Positions 1 through 17,600 of a stretch of 64,000 nucleotides of DNA are shown here, piece after piece; within the stretch, counting starts at the first letter, position 1; each line of letters opens with the position of its first letter. Source of the stretch: Maylandia zebra (taxonomy: Eukaryota; Chordata; Actinopteri; Cichliformes; Cichlidae); NCBI RefSeq assembly GCF_041146795.1, contig NC_135177.1, forward strand, positions 23,844,560 through 23,908,559. Reading direction: 5' to 3'. The notes under the pieces are model-generated. The model searched no databases, was not told where the DNA came from, and was given only the letters and a program-made list of their open reading frames with translations. Position numbers and translations under genes: made by a program.

Positions 1-923
1 CAAAGACAGCGAGACAGGAGGGGAAAGAATCGAAGCACAGGAGAGAAATGACTGCCAAAATAAAAGAGTAAGTTAGAAACCGGAGCTAAAGAGTGAGCAG
101 ACACAGGACGTTGAGACAGGAACTATTGAAGGAACACTTCTAAACTCTAAAACTGACTAAATTAAAACAAGAACTAAAGGCTCCAAAAATCCTCAAAAAT
201 AAAAAAGACATAACAAAACTCTGAACACCTGAAAAAGAAAGAATTCAACCTCAAAAACCCACAATTAGAACCGGGATGGTGCCACTAGAAGGGCCAAAGT
301 TACACTATATGGATACATGTCCTGGGCCACCTACAGATTTCACCTGCAGCAGCAGCTGCTTGGCCATGGAGACCCACACCGTGAACCAGTTTCTGTGTTG
401 GTGTTAACGTCAGAGGTTTGAAACTCAGCAGTTATTGAATCAGCAGAAAGGTGCGTCTCAGTGACCTTGTGCTATAACTTAACATGGTCTGCCACTTCCT
501 GCCCGAGCTGCTGTGGTTCCTGAGCGTATTCACTTCGCAATAATACAACTTACCGTTGATTGTGGAATAGCTAGGAGGAATAAGTTCCCACGCTCGACCT
601 CAGTGGGGCATTTAGAATGACCTATGCTTTTACAGATGTTTCTAAAAACAGGCTGCATGGCTGCACCTGTGGGAATAGGATTGAAAACACCTGAATTCAA
701 AAATTAAGAGGTTAAACACCTCGGTATGAACACAGCAAACATCTCTCTGTAGTTATTTTGTCATTTTTAATACTAAGAAAACATCTCTGCCTCAGTATTA
801 ACATCAATATCAAACTTTCAAATAGAACATATATCGCTGTAACTAAAGATAAAGTGGTCTGTATATCCAATAAAAGCACATCTGAACTTGATAGCTGAAG
901 GTGTTTCATTTTCTCTCCCGCAG
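1..923 (+). other. Presumed ephb6 intron, no exon recognised
   Basis: This stretch lies upstream of the first recognisable ephb6 exon, which is preceded by an acceptor ending ctctcccgcag. The previous exon of an Eph receptor should encode the end of the second fibronectin III domain. I could not find such sequence here, so the 5' part of the gene is inferred to lie left of the window. The DNA is AT-rich with only short chance reading frames. Confidence 0.6.
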
Positions 924-5562
<4,639 letters not shown>

Positions 5563-6006
5563 AACCTACCAGCAATACACCCTGTGCTGTGGATTTATGG
5601 GCTTCACATTCCTTTGCTTGTTGCGTCCAGTTTCGGCAACATTTTATTTGGATGGTGCACATTTTAACCGTAACAAAAAAGAGAGCGAGATAATCAGCTA
5701 ACAGTGCCACTCTGTCTATTCTGATATACCTGACACTGCAACCAGAAGCAGTGAGAAAAGACTTTCTCAGCCAGTCATTCAAGACGACTAACAGAAGAGA
5801 GATACACTACAGGAGCTGCGGCCCAACTCAAAGTGAGGCTAGAAAGTTGCTGACAAGGAGGACTTTAAAGATTCCTCTATGTTTTTCCACTAGATTTCAC
5901 TTTATTGTTGTCTGCCTTCTCCTCTCCTCCCCCCTCTGCAGTCCAATCTCTCCCTTCCTCCTCCTCTACTCACCTTGCCTGAAATGCTTCTGTTTCCTCT
6001 GTGCTC

Positions 6007-6012
6007 AATAAA
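6007..6012 (+). other. Candidate poly(A) signal of ephb6
   Basis: An AATAAA lies about 445 bases past the ephb6 stop codon. A second AATAAA occurs at 6930-6935. Either could end the ephb6 transcript. Only the hexamers are visible; no cleavage evidence is available. Confidence 0.45.
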
Positions 6013-7184
6013 ACCACAAAAGTATTTTTTGTTAAAGTATCTAGGGAGATCTCTCCTCACAAAGAATTGCGTGAAGACAATCAAAGCCTTTTTCTATTTT
6101 TTTTTTTTTGAGTTATTTGTAAAGTTGTATCACTTCCTCTCCACTTTAAATGCCAAATGCTAAACAAACAGTGTTACCTAGCAGCTAATGAATCACCTAA
6201 TGAGGTGTTACCGTTAGCTGTCAGAAAAATGTATAGGTTGTTCAGTGTTACAGCAAATACTATGAACCACCAGTCCAAAGTCGGTACTGCAGATCCTTAA
6301 AGTTATATAGCAATCACTGCCATAATATTGGGAAAATCAAACCTAAGCACGAAAAGGCTTTTAATAAATGTAAGCCATGTTTTGTTTTGTTTTTTTTAAT
6401 CCGCCTTTAGAAGACATATCCAAGGTCTGAGAGCTGCCCTGTTTGTGCAACTCACTGTAGAGCCTCTCAGTGACAGCAGAGCTCACTTACTCTAAAACAC
6501 TTAACAAACTTCACCTCAGCTGCAAACACGAGCTTCTGCCTGCGCTGGACACAGAAGCTAACAGCACCCACCTTTACAGTATGTCTGCATTTCACACTTC
6601 ACCTCTTTTGTTTGATTGCTAGAGTAACGACACTGAGTCATTGGAGCATTGTGAATGTGTGAAATGAGCAAGATGGACAAAATCTGATCTGATTTACACT
6701 TGAAGGAAGGAAGCAAAATGCTTTGTAGGTAGCTGCCCGTATGTCTGTGTGCTGTATATGAAACTCTGTTATTGCGTACATGCTGTACATGATGTGTGTG
6801 AGTGAGTGTGTCTGTGTGTGCATGTGTGTGTGCGCGCGCGTGTGAGACAAGTGTGTCAGGCTACACACATTTATAGGTGTTTACTTGTATGAATGTTCAC
6901 CACTGTTCCGTAATTGTGCAAATTTGTAAAATAAATATGATTTTATTTAAAGAAGGAGTCTCCTGCATTTTCTTTCTCATCCGTTCTGCTCTTATATAAA
7001 AATAATAATTATCTGGAAACAGTTGTGATATTAAATATGACTTGCAAAAAGAAAATAATGAATATAGTCATTTTCAGGAGGCAAATGAATGCTTCAGTTC
7101 AGAAGACGCAAGCATGACACCACCCACACATGCAAACACCACAAAGCATATGTTTTGAATCCTGAGACTAAACCATTGTTAATA

Positions 7185-7925
7185 TACACTTTGGCAAGTC
7201 GTAAGTTTACATATGCTCATCATGGGCATTAATGTGTGTGAATGTGTGTGTGAATGGGTGGATGACAGGTTGTGTAAAGCGCTTTGGGGTCCTTAGGGAC
7301 TAGAAAAGCGCTATACAAATACAGGCCATTTACCATTTAATGTCATGTAATTTAGTCATCGTGATCTTTAATAAACCCTGGGTCAAAAGGATACATATAG
7401 GTTCAAATATATACATACATTTACTTAAATCTAATACTCATTGGAAGATCCGAGGAACTCTGTGAAGATCTAAGGAGAGCTGTGAAAGTTTAGAGTTATT
7501 TCTAAACAACCGCAGATTACAAGATCGTCAAAAACAACCTATACGTTAGTACAAATTATTCAGCTGTGTCAACAATTTGCCAAGGTCTGGAAGGAGACAT
7601 AAAGTGTCACCCTCAGATGAAAGGAAATTAGTTGGTATGCTCAGGATTAACCCACGAGCCACCGAGCCTCAAGCATGCCATGAACCAGGGATAGCTGGAA
7701 CACCGGTGTCACAGTGGACAGCGATGCCGTGAACTCAGAGGGTGCCGACTAAGAAAGAAACCTGTTTCTAAAATCAGCACCTTAAAAATTGACTGAAACT
7801 TGCAGCTGGACAAAGGTTTTATGGTCAGACAAGACAAAGATTGAGCTGGCCGCAATGACAAGAGCCATGTTTGGAGAAGAAACAGTGAAGCATCGTGCTC
7901 TGGGACTGTTTTGCTTAACAATAGT
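7185..7925 (+). mobile_element. Degraded Tc1/mariner-type DNA transposon
   Basis: The left part (aagtcgtaagtttacatatg) resembles a Tc1-type terminal repeat. The stretch from about 7380 resembles the transposase region of fish Tc1 elements (for example aaaggttttatggtcagaca and gacaaagattgagctggccg). It has many stops and no intact frame. A second repeat at about 7235-7338 interrupts it. Recognition is from remembered family sequence. Confidence 0.65.
7235..7338 (+). repeat. Short interspersed repeat with gtaaagcgctttggggtcc core
   Basis: A TGTGTGAATG-type start leads to gtaaagcgctttggggtcc, then gactagaaaagcgctataca and ccatttaccattt. A near-identical copy lies at about 17756-17868. It sits inside the Tc1 remnant. 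The sequence ttaatg occurs on both sides and may be the insertion duplication. Confidence 0.65.
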
Positions 7926-9726
7926 AATTCTTGTTTAATTTTGACTGATGTGAATTTGACATGATGGCAGTAATAAAGAATGAGCAACACAAATTGCCCA
8001 TATAACCAAGAAGAAAGAATATATGATAGATTTTTCTTGTTTAACATCATGTTTGGTGCAAAAGATGTGAGACAGAGGAAGAAAATCAGGTTGCAGCCAC
8101 GGGGAAGGATAATGAAAGAAAGGTGCAAATTACTCATGAGTTCATGGATTGGCACCTTTAAGTTTTTCTTAGATATGTTACATTATGACATTTATTTTCA
8201 AACTTTACTTTTTCAAATATAAAACTAATACTGTATTATACATTATGGTTGTGGTAGCTTTATTTACCTTCTCAAAGGAGCCAAACAGTACATACAGCAT
8301 GACAGCAGTCTGCATGGTTTTTGACCAAGAATAGTTTATAGAAACAAGTTATCTGTCATGGTCAAACAATAGTGTCGGAAGATTGTGTAACAAAAGATAA
8401 ACACAAGTGGCATGTCACGGTCATGGACAAAGCAACAGAATGACTAACATGGTCACAGATTTACATATTTATGGTCACATTTCGCTTGAAAAAATATGTA
8501 AACATTTCCCCTGGTTTGAACAAGGCTCACCTTGTTCCGCTAATATCACCTTCACAGTGTCCAAAAGTGAACTTCTCGAACTCCTCGCACTTCACGTTCC
8601 ACACATCAGCAGGTTTGTGTGAAATCAGAGTTAGAGATCTGCTGGGATCAGCAGTAATCCAAGAACAGAAACAGGTCTCCCACATGTCCCAGTGGTGCTG
8701 ATATCAGAGCAGATCTGGACTGATATAAAGACTACACAAACCTCCATGTCATGGCTGCCAGAGTAATCTGGCTGGCGCCTTGCTGTATTTTACTGTATAT
8801 ATATTTTTCATACTGCAGAGCATTGCATCCCAATGTCAAACTGCGGGATAATTATAACAATATTTACACCAACAAAACTTTACTTTAGGAATTATCATCC
8901 ACAGACAGCTTTAAGATCTTTTCAACTTCATGCATTTTCTATTCTTTTACATTGCAGAGTAAAATTACACATCTATGTGGTAACTATTAACAGCTGTTAT
9001 TTTTGCAGACTAGGATTTTACGTTAAAAATTTTACAATGGTACAAAATTAAGTCTTTACTGAAACTGTTCTTAAATTAAAGCACAAAAGCAACATCAGCG
9101 AAAGATACACAACAAAACCATTTACAGACCTTCCAATGAATTCAGATTTTTTTTTCCCTTTTCAATTGCAAATAATTTGAACTATTGACTTTAGGATCTA
9201 TCACCCTAATGAAACTGCTGTTCTTAGAGTTTCTCGTGGCATTTTAGTGAAGAGAGATGCAGATGAAAACGTTGTTCAGCTACATTTGACACAATTCATC
9301 ATGGTATTTTGATTGACAGGTTAGCAACATGGCTGGGCATCTCTGGATCAGACTTAAAATGTTTTTAATTCTTATTTCCAGACAGAACTTACTCAGTTGC
9401 TGCTGACAGCTTGGCGTCCTCATTTGCAACTTTGTGCTATGGTGTGTCCCAAGGTTCTGTTTTGGGACCTGTTCTGTTTGCACTGTATTTGCTATCTCCA
9501 AAAAGTTGATTCTGTTCATCTGGACGTAGCGTTTTGTGGGAGAAACGTTTCATCACTCATCCAAGTGACTTCTTCAGTCTCAGCTGACTGCAGGTTTCCC
9601 CAAATCTTATAAACAGTACATTTGGATAATGACTGAAACCAGCCCACTGAGGAACAATGGGCTGGGAGGTCAGTTCCTTAATCTTAATTATGCAAATTCT
9701 CATGACCACTGATCAAAACCCACTGA

Positions 9727-10240
9727 TCAATGGCCATGAGTACCATTCACAGAGAGTTGGGGAATGGCTGCAATCACAGCATTGTAAGATGGTGACAGAT
9801 GTACCCTTAGGCCCCCTCCTCGACTCAGAGATGGTCTTTCCCTTTTCAAGTAAATGGTCTCCTTGACTCCGCACTCAAACCAGCGTTCCTCCCTGTCCAG
9901 GATGTGTACATCCTCATCATTGAAAGAGTGTCCACTGGCCTGTTGGTGTAAATAGACTGCAGAGTCCTGGCCTGACGAGGTAGCTCCTCTGTGTTGTGCC
10001 ATCCGCTTTGCCAGAGGTTGTTTGGTTTCCCCGATGTATAAATCCTGGCAATCCTTCTGGCACTTAACAGCGTACACTATGTTGCTCTGTTTGTGTCGGG
10101 GGACCCGATCCTTGGGGTGGACCAATTTTTGGCGCAGCGTGTTTTGGGGTTTAAAAGCCACAGAGACCCGGTGTTTAGAAAAAAAGGGATCACATGGATC
10201 ACATGGGATCACTACAGGCTTTCGCTTGGGCAGCGGTTGT
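9727..10240 (-). pseudogene. GIY-YIG endonuclease domain fragment of Penelope-like element
   Basis: The minus-strand frame reads IVYAVKCQKDCQDLYIGETK followed by LAKRMAQHR. This fits the GIY-YIG arrangement with the Y..LYIG pair and downstream Arg/His. Penelope-like retroelements carry this domain C-terminal to their reverse transcriptase, where it nicks target DNA. The frame stays open through a typical element C-terminus (KETIYLKRERPSLSRGGG) to a stop at 9727. With no reverse transcriptase upstream it cannot be an autonomous gene. Confidence 0.75.
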
Positions 10241-10259
10241 AACCTGCAGTCAGCTGAGA

Positions 10260-10314
10260 CTGAAGAAGTCACTTGGATGAGTGACGAAACGTTTCTCCCA
10301 CAAAATGCTACGTC
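10260..10314 (+). ncRNA. Hammerhead-ribozyme-like core in Penelope-like terminal repeat
   Basis: Reading the plus strand: CTGAAGA, one extra A, GTCAC, an 8-base loop, GTGAC, GAAA, then C-G-T, and further on ACGTC. This matches the hammerhead core order CUGANGA, stem II, GAAA, stem III (ACGU with ACGU) and a GUC cleavage triplet. Hammerheads are known in Penelope-like elements. I could not find a convincing stem I, so activity is not established. The inverted left repeat at 9495-9597 carries a similar core with GTGAT in place of GTGAC. Confidence 0.45.
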
Positions 10315-11315
10315 CAGATGAACAGAATCAACTTTTTGGAGATTTACTTTCCTGGGTGATTGAGAATGCATCAATATGTATTTGCTATCACTTCAACACC
10401 TTTGAATGTGTCTCATATCATTGTTATGCAGATGATATCCAACTGTACATTTCTTTTACTCCAAAGAATGTTGTAAAAATATCCATCCTTTAAGACTGTA
10501 TTGATGCCATACAGAACTGGATGGCTGCTAATTATTTTCAGTTAACACAGAGAAAAGTTTTTGTTTGTGCTACTGATAGCTTTGTTTGCACTCTGATTAT
10601 TAGTCTTGGGTCTTCATCATTGTTTCAATCAAATGTCAAAAATGTAGGTGTCAGATTTGATCAGGCTCTTAGTTTTAATACACATATCAATAGCCTTGTT
10701 TGATCCTGCATTTTATCTGTGAAATGCTGCCCGCCTCAGTCGAACGGTGTCCAAGTCAGAATTAGAAATGATAATTCATGCTTTTGTTTCCTCAAAGTTG
10801 TAATTCACTGTACGTTGGCCTCAGGAAGTCCTTTTTGGATCACTTACAAATCACTCACTGCAAAGTGCAGCTACTTATTAGGCTCGCTAGTGATCTCACT
10901 TGACACCTATTTTGCTGTCTTTGCATTATGTATCTTTGTGATTATTTCCAGAGCTATGCATGGTTGAATGCCTACTTACTTAGTGAACTGCAGTCATATA
11001 AAACATGCAGGTCATTGAGATCTTTGGACCAAAACCTGTTGGTGGTTCATCTTTTTGGACTGAACATTAAAAGAGACTGTCTGTTTGAGGTTGTGGCTTC
11101 TTAACTATGGTATGCACCACCACTACAGTTCAGATTTCGTTTCTGTGGGCTGCAATGAAACGGTTAAAAAGTAACTCAAGACTTACTTGTACAGGCTTGC
11201 TTTTAAATTATGAATATTATTGTTGTGTTTTAATGTCTATATTTTTATTTGATTATTGTTGTGAATAACTTTGTGATCCTTGTCTACAATGGTTCTACAT
11301 AAATACATTTTACTT

Positions 11316-14280
11316 ATTTACTTGGTGCTATGTTAAATTTAACTCATATAAACTATCTTCCACTGACATTAAGTTAAACACAAAGGCTCAAATAAACACT
11401 GTGCATGTCAGACTGTTGATGAAGATGAAGAATATTAAAAAGGTGCAATTGGTTTAAGATTTAAATAAAAATATGCTTTAATTTCAATTCTGATCACATA
11501 AAGACAGACAACCCGCTTTAATCTAAAACGTTAATTTTAATTACCCTCTCTAAAAACTTTAAGGAAACAGTAATTCACAAATTTTGAAAATAGCATTATT
11601 TTTGTAACAGACCTTTTTTTTTCATTTACAACGACATTGCACTCATGTAGGCTGAACAGTTGTTAAAAATTATGTTTTGTATATTTGATTTCATTTGCAG
11701 TATAACCTTGCAAATGAAATTAAAATATTTTCTGCAAAGTCGTGAGTGAACATTTACTTCATCCTACTGAATTATTATCGTAACCATCTGAAGCCTGAAC
11801 CATGAAATAACTGCCTTTTTATGTGTTTATTGAAGCTTGTGACAATTTTGTTTAAACAAGAAATTAAATATTAATTCACATATATGAGTTTTAATATTTT
11901 TTGCTCACACTTTATGTGTTAACTTTACACATCTGGTTTTTAAGGGGTAAAAAAAATCGCATTGACGTCTCAAAACGTGTGTATAAAATATGACACATTT
12001 GGCATTACGGGGTCAAAGAAAGATTCAAAATATTTTTTAACACTGAAAAATCTGATGATGAACTAAAGAGTAATATGAGAATGACTCATGTGACCTGGAA
12101 TTTTCCAGATGGCAGAGGGTGATGGTTTTACATAATCCAATTTAATCATGATTTAAAATACATATTATAATACATCTTACTTGCAATATCATTTAATGCT
12201 GTCTATTAGGAATAATTAAAGTTTGGATATTAAGAAGCATGTGGGGGGAAGTTTTTTTTTATTTTATTTCATTCTTATAGTTTTTCAAAGAGTTTTTCAA
12301 ATTACTTTGATTAATGGCCCATGTGTGGAAAGTTGTAGGTTCAAATCTCTGGCCAGTCAGGGGACTTTTGTAGAGTCACTCTAGAGACGTCCTGTCTGTG
12401 ACTCTGTGGGTGTCCCTGTGTCCAAAGACATGCATGTCAGGTTATCAGTGAGATTGTTGGCTGACCTGTCTAGGGTGTACCCTGCCACTAGCCTCTAACT
12501 CACCTGTGACCCTAAGAGACGGAGTGTGTTTATCCTGCAGGCCGCAGAGGTGTACATTTGTTGTAATATCTCACAAGTGCTTCCTCTACAATTCACTTTG
12601 TTAATCATGTTGTTCTTTATGTTGTATCATTTTCTATTTTAATGCTTTGATTAATGCTTTTTAAAAATAAAAATGTTTTGGGGTATGCAAAGTTAAATAT
12701 GTTGGAAGGGTCAAAAAAGGTTTTGCGCTGGTCTATTTTTCTTTTTATCATTCTAGGATATTTCTTTTTTTTTTTAAAGATATTCAGGATTATGTAATCC
12801 TTACACATTTATAGACTCACAGCTATAAGGAATCAGTCTCAGTTAATTTCTTCCTCTTGATCCTTGTTGTCCTGACAGATTTGACCAAGTTCACAAAAAC
12901 TACAAAAGATATTTCCTGAAGATTTCTTTCATTTTAATTGCATTTCTATCACTAAACAGTTTGTGGGATTTTACGGCTAGTTTAACTTTCGTTTTGGTTT
13001 GGCTCTTAAATAACGGTCATCAAGTACTATTAAGTCACTCTGGACTCAGGAGTCAGCTGTCATAAGATTTCTGTAATAATTGTTTTCTGTGGTGTCTCAC
13101 CTCAAATTAACTCAGTGTTGTTACACATGTCCAGAAACAGTGAACACCAAAGCCACAAAATCATGTTTTTTTTTACAGTGTTATTGTTTTCTTATAAAGA
13201 CCTTAGCAGTTTTGAAACTACTGGTCTTTATGACACTGCTTAAAGATGGTGCTCTCTGTCTGGTAAACAGCTATTATCTCCACAATACTAAATGATGGCC
13301 ACATCGGCAGCCATTATCAGGGCCTCCTATAGTCTTCCTAAACCCTGTTTATCCAGTGGTTAACCAGCTTTTTAGTCATGACCTAAAAATGGTGCAGAAA
13401 AATATGTGTCCACTACAGCCGAGGTGACCAGAAATTTAAATGTTCGCTGATTCAATAGTTTGTAAATAAATCAGATCTCTGTAAATGAAATTTGTGGCTT
13501 TTTATCAGCTGAATGTGTCAACTCTGAAACTAATTGCAGTTTCACAAAACAACACGCGCCATTAGCTTTGTTTTCCACATTCAGAGAAAAGTGACATTCT
13601 CTCATTGAACATGATGCTGCTGCCAGCCTCTAGATGATCATTATAGTCTTTGTAGTGCAGTAATTACTGCATCTGGGATCATTCCTGTTGACACATGAAT
13701 GGTGCTCAACATGTTATATCACTGTGAATGAAGCTAGATGTTTAGTGTTTGTGTGTCCAAGAAGCAGCATGGTGGAAAATCCTTTATAATCTCCATATTT
13801 TCCAAATAATTCCAGTTTCACTCTGAGGATTTTGCTCATTCATTAAAAAAAAAGATCCAAACTAAAACGCAATGCCATAAAGCGAGGTATAGAACAGCAT
13901 GCTTGCAATTTCCAAACAGGTTTTCTTAACAGTTCACTACAAGTGGTGTGTTGACTGTCATGATCTTGCTGAATTTTCATAGTGGCCATGCAGGTTTCGG
14001 TGGTAGTCAGAGGAATGCTGAGAGGCCTGGTGATTGCATAGATATCCGCGAACTGGGGACTGGACCATTGTCACTTTGCTTTTAAGGAGATCAAGCCAAT
14101 AATTTTAGATCAGCATGACAAAGGAATTCCTTGTCAACAGGGAGTTGAAGCACAGCTTTCTCTGTGGCACTTCTGACCAGTGAAAGTCTCCTTGCTCATT
14201 ACTGCGTCACTGTCTTATTCTTACCTGTCAGCTTTCCACGCATCCTCCTTCTCCACCCATTTGCTCTCATATCTCCTCCC
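11316..14280. other. AT-rich intergenic DNA, no gene recognised
   Basis: The region between the L2-like LINE and the trpv promoter has only short chance frames. The one recognised piece is a SINE/L2-tail-like fragment at about 12335-12540. Confidence 0.6.
12335..12540 (+). repeat. SINE/L2-tail-like fragment
   Basis: It contains tccaaagacatgcatgtcag, then gacctgtctagggtgtaccc and tgccactagcctctaactca. This word order is seen in a very common fish interspersed-repeat tail. It is diverged, with no coding potential. Confidence 0.6.
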
Positions 14281-14283
14281 TCT

Positions 14284-14432
14284 TGGCTGGGACATATATA
14301 TATATATTGGTGATGCCACAGGGATTTCATCTCTCCTCGGGGACATTTTTAAAGGTGGTGTGTCCACTTTTGAGTGTTTCTCTCAGTGTCACCAGAGATT
14401 GAGGAGCAGCAGTTTCATTGCTTAAGGGTGAG
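14284..14432 (+). promoter_or_regulatory. Candidate promoter and 5' non-coding exon of trpv5/6-like gene
   Basis: A TATA-like (TA)n stretch at about 14284-14299 is followed by sequence ending in a good donor (gggtgag, then gtaaga at 14433). If spliced to the acceptor at about 14605 (tctag), the joined message has an in-frame TGA just upstream of the ATG at 14623. That supports this ATG as the start. The transcription start is inferred. Confidence 0.45.
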
Positions 14433-14622
14433 GTAAGACTGAAAAGATTTACTTTAATTTATTAATAGAAAAAACTACCAAAATGAACAATTTTTTTTTC
14501 CACCTGTGGATTTAGACTCCATAGCATTTATTTTTCACCCACTCTACTTTTGTCTTTCTTGAGTTTCTTAAAAAACATTCCTAACTTTTCGTTTCACAAT
14601 TCTAGTCAAACCTCAGGTGCCA

Positions 14623-17600
14623 ATGTCACCGTCTTTAGCCAGATCTGCTCCGAGCGAGCTCAACCATTGGTGGAGCCAGCTGAAGTTTCGCCTTCAGAAC
14701 AAAAAAGGATGGAATGAAATGCTGGATGAGACATTTCTGCTCTACACAAAAGGGTAAACTCCTGCTGACGCCACTTTCCAGTACATTCAGTTTTGTTTAA
14801 AGTTTTACCATAAATCTGATTTCTTGTTTCTGTCCTTCTGTCCCTCAGTGTGAATGACATTCCTCTCTTCTATGCGGCTAAAAACAACAGTGCTGGTTGC
14901 ATCAAGAAACTGCTAGGTTGTGCATCCACGAATATCTTTGAGAGAGGTACGACTGAACAAGGAGTTTAAACCTTACATTGCTGCCTTTTTGGTGTGTTTT
15001 CCGTGATTTTAGAAGGTGTATCTTCTTGTTCAGGCTCCCTGGGAGAGACGGCCCTTCACGTTGCTGTTATGAACGATAACCTGGATGCTGCTGTGGCTCT
15101 GATGGATGGAGCTCCTGACCTCATTAACGAGCCCATGACCTCTGAACTTTTCCAAGGTTGACATGCAGAAATTCATAACTGCAAAACACCAATGCACATC
15201 ATGCAGACTGAGTGCTGTGTGTAACTATATAGATGTCAAGTTGGCAGCTTTTTGGTCTGCAATTCAAATAATTCAGCTTATTAGCAAAATCTGTGAGATT
15301 TTTGATACAGTGGATACAAGGGCATGTAAAAGCCTAACACAACAATTTAAGCAGGTTTTTAAAAAATCTAAGGACCTTAGAAAGTAAGCGAACTGAAGAA
15401 ACTTAAAGAAACTTAAAGAAGTCTTAGTCACTTTCTTTCTAAGCTCCCTAATATTTTAAAAAATATTTTAATTAGTCAAATCATATCGCTGAGGTTTTGT
15501 TTTTTTTTACTTCATTATTTTATTCATCTAACAATAAATCAATAAAGGGCAACAAATTCCAATTATGAGGCCTCATCTGCTGCTTTTGGAGAGCAAACCC
15601 TGTCAGGGTTACAGTGGTGGATAAAGCAAAAGCATTAAGTGTAGGTTTTACCAAAGCTGGTGAAACGAAAACCAGTGTGTTGGCAGTGAACTGATGTACA
15701 CTTTCTCTCTGTGCTCCGCCTCAGGGATTACTCCTCTCCACATTGCTGTGGTGAATCAGAACATCGACCTGGTTCGTCATCTGATTAGTCGCGGTGGTGA
15801 CGTGTCCACACCTAGAGTCACTGGTCTGTATTTCAGGAAGAGGATAGGAGGACTTATGTACTGTGGTAAGCCAGCATGAGTGAACTTACGTAAAGAAATG
15901 TTTCAACCATTAATTACAAGGCCAGTGGCAGGACAATAAAACCCCAAACTGGTCCCAACATATGTGATAAAAACAAGGCAGAGAGAGATTTTGTGCAAAA
16001 TAACAAAACGCGTGGCTTTTCATCAGGCGAGCACATCCTGTCTTTTGCTGCTTGTGCTGGGAATATGGATATCATCTCCATGGTAATCGATGCAGGCGCC
16101 AGCACCAGGATCCAGGATTACAAAGGTATGAGCCCTTGAGTGAGAGAAGATCAAGTATTATTTTACACTGCTAGGAAATTTGACTGTGTGACTGCTTAAG
16201 CCACAAAATATTCTGCATCCCATGTGTTATTAGGGTCTTATTTTTAATTTGATTTATCACAGCATTGTCTAAAATTCTCACCACTAAAGGACAAAATCAA
16301 CCCTGATGGGTTTGCCACTAATTGCAGCTTTCTGGCACTGGTCTTGTAATTTAAACTCAAAGAACCTCAAGAATTACTGTCAGGCTCAAACTAGCAATTT
16401 TCTTATCTAACCAACAGCTGAAAATGCAAAAAGAAAAATTGACATCAGCCTGAAAAGGTAAAAGTTTCAGGCTTCTTTTTTGTCAAAGCTAAATTATATT
16501 GAGGAAACTGTTCATATCAAAGACACTACTGAGGCATTATACAATACAATACAATACAATAAAACGTTATTTGTATAGCACATTTAAAACCAGAGGTTGC
16601 CAAAGTGCTTCACATAATCCAATAAAACAGTAGTAAAGTACAAAGGCGGATAAGCTAGCAGGTGGGCGGCATTGTTTAAACAAGCATACAAGTACACAAG
16701 TACGCAGATAAGGAAGCAAGACTTAACGATAAAAACAATAAAACAATGTAAGTAAAAGAGTAAAAGAGAGGAAAGGGGAGGGCAAGAAAGTACAATTAAA
16801 AGGCATGCTCTAGGAGGCCGGGAAGGCTAAGCTAAAAAGGTTTGTTTTCAATCGAGACTTGAAGGTCTGGATCGAGTGAGACGCGTGAATAGTATGAGGG
16901 AGGTTATTCCAGAGGTTAGGTGCGGTCACCTCTGGTTTGCAGCCGTGACCTAGGTTGCACCAAAAGTAAGACGATCTCAGTGTTCTACTGGGAGTATTCA
17001 CGCTAAGGAGATCAATAAGGTAGCTAGGTGCAATATTATTTATGATTTTACAAGTAAGCAGTAGGACTTTGAAATCAATGTGATGTTTAATTGGAAGCCA
17101 GTGGAGGCCAGTGAGAATTGGGGTGATAGACTCAAGCCTACGAGTACCAGTTAGAAGGCGAGCCGCGGCGTTATGGACGACTTGCAATCTATGAAGAAGG
17201 GCAGAATGAATCCCACTGTATAGGGAGTCTAACCTGGATGTGACAAAGGCATGGATAAGCTTTTCTAGATCCTCACATGGTAAATATGGCTTGGCCTTAG
17301 AAATTAAACGAAGTTGATAGAAACAAGATTTAATAACAGAGGACACATGCTTGTCAAGTTTAAAGGAGCCGTCCTGGTAAACACCCAAATTACTTGCAGA
17401 ATCGGAAAGATAATCAGCGAAGGGCCCGAGGACACCAGTTAGATGGGCTCTAGGGGTGTGACTGTCAAAGATTACAATTTCTGTTTTCTTGTCATTAAGG
17501 GAATTGCTCAGCAGCCAGTCTTTACCCACATAGCAAAATTGGTATGACCCGGATCTGGCCCACACAATGTGCTTACACATGGCCCACATACCGCAAAGAA

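Larger units (their letters stand above)
9495..10342 (-). mobile_element. Penelope-like retroelement copy with inverted terminal repeats
   Basis: About 102 bases at the left end (9495-9597) recur in inverted orientation at 10241-10342. They start tctccaaaaagttgattctg and include cagtctcagctgactgcagg. Between them, on the minus strand, is the GIY-YIG endonuclease-type C-terminal part of a Penelope-like protein. The reverse-transcriptase part is missing, so the copy is truncated. Flanks atttgctatc and atttactttc form an imperfect 10-base duplication in the surrounding LINE. Confidence 0.75.
9185..11315 (+). mobile_element. L2-like LINE fragment, split by a Penelope-like element
   Basis: Reverse-transcriptase pieces on the plus strand include a box read as [17 protein letters not shown] near 9435-9490 and, after an interruption, YHCYADDIQLY near 10420-10450 (the YADD active site). 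The region after that resembles the C-terminal part of L2-like LINEs (DAIQNWMAANYFQL, KNVGVRFDQALSF). Frameshifts and stops make it inactive. The piece between 9495 and 10342 is a separate insertion. Confidence 0.75.

Noticed and set aside
9272-9612. Possible separate small gene near 9.4 kb
   Set aside because: The readable parts ([10 protein letters not shown], then the Penelope-like terminal repeat) are two transposable elements side by side.
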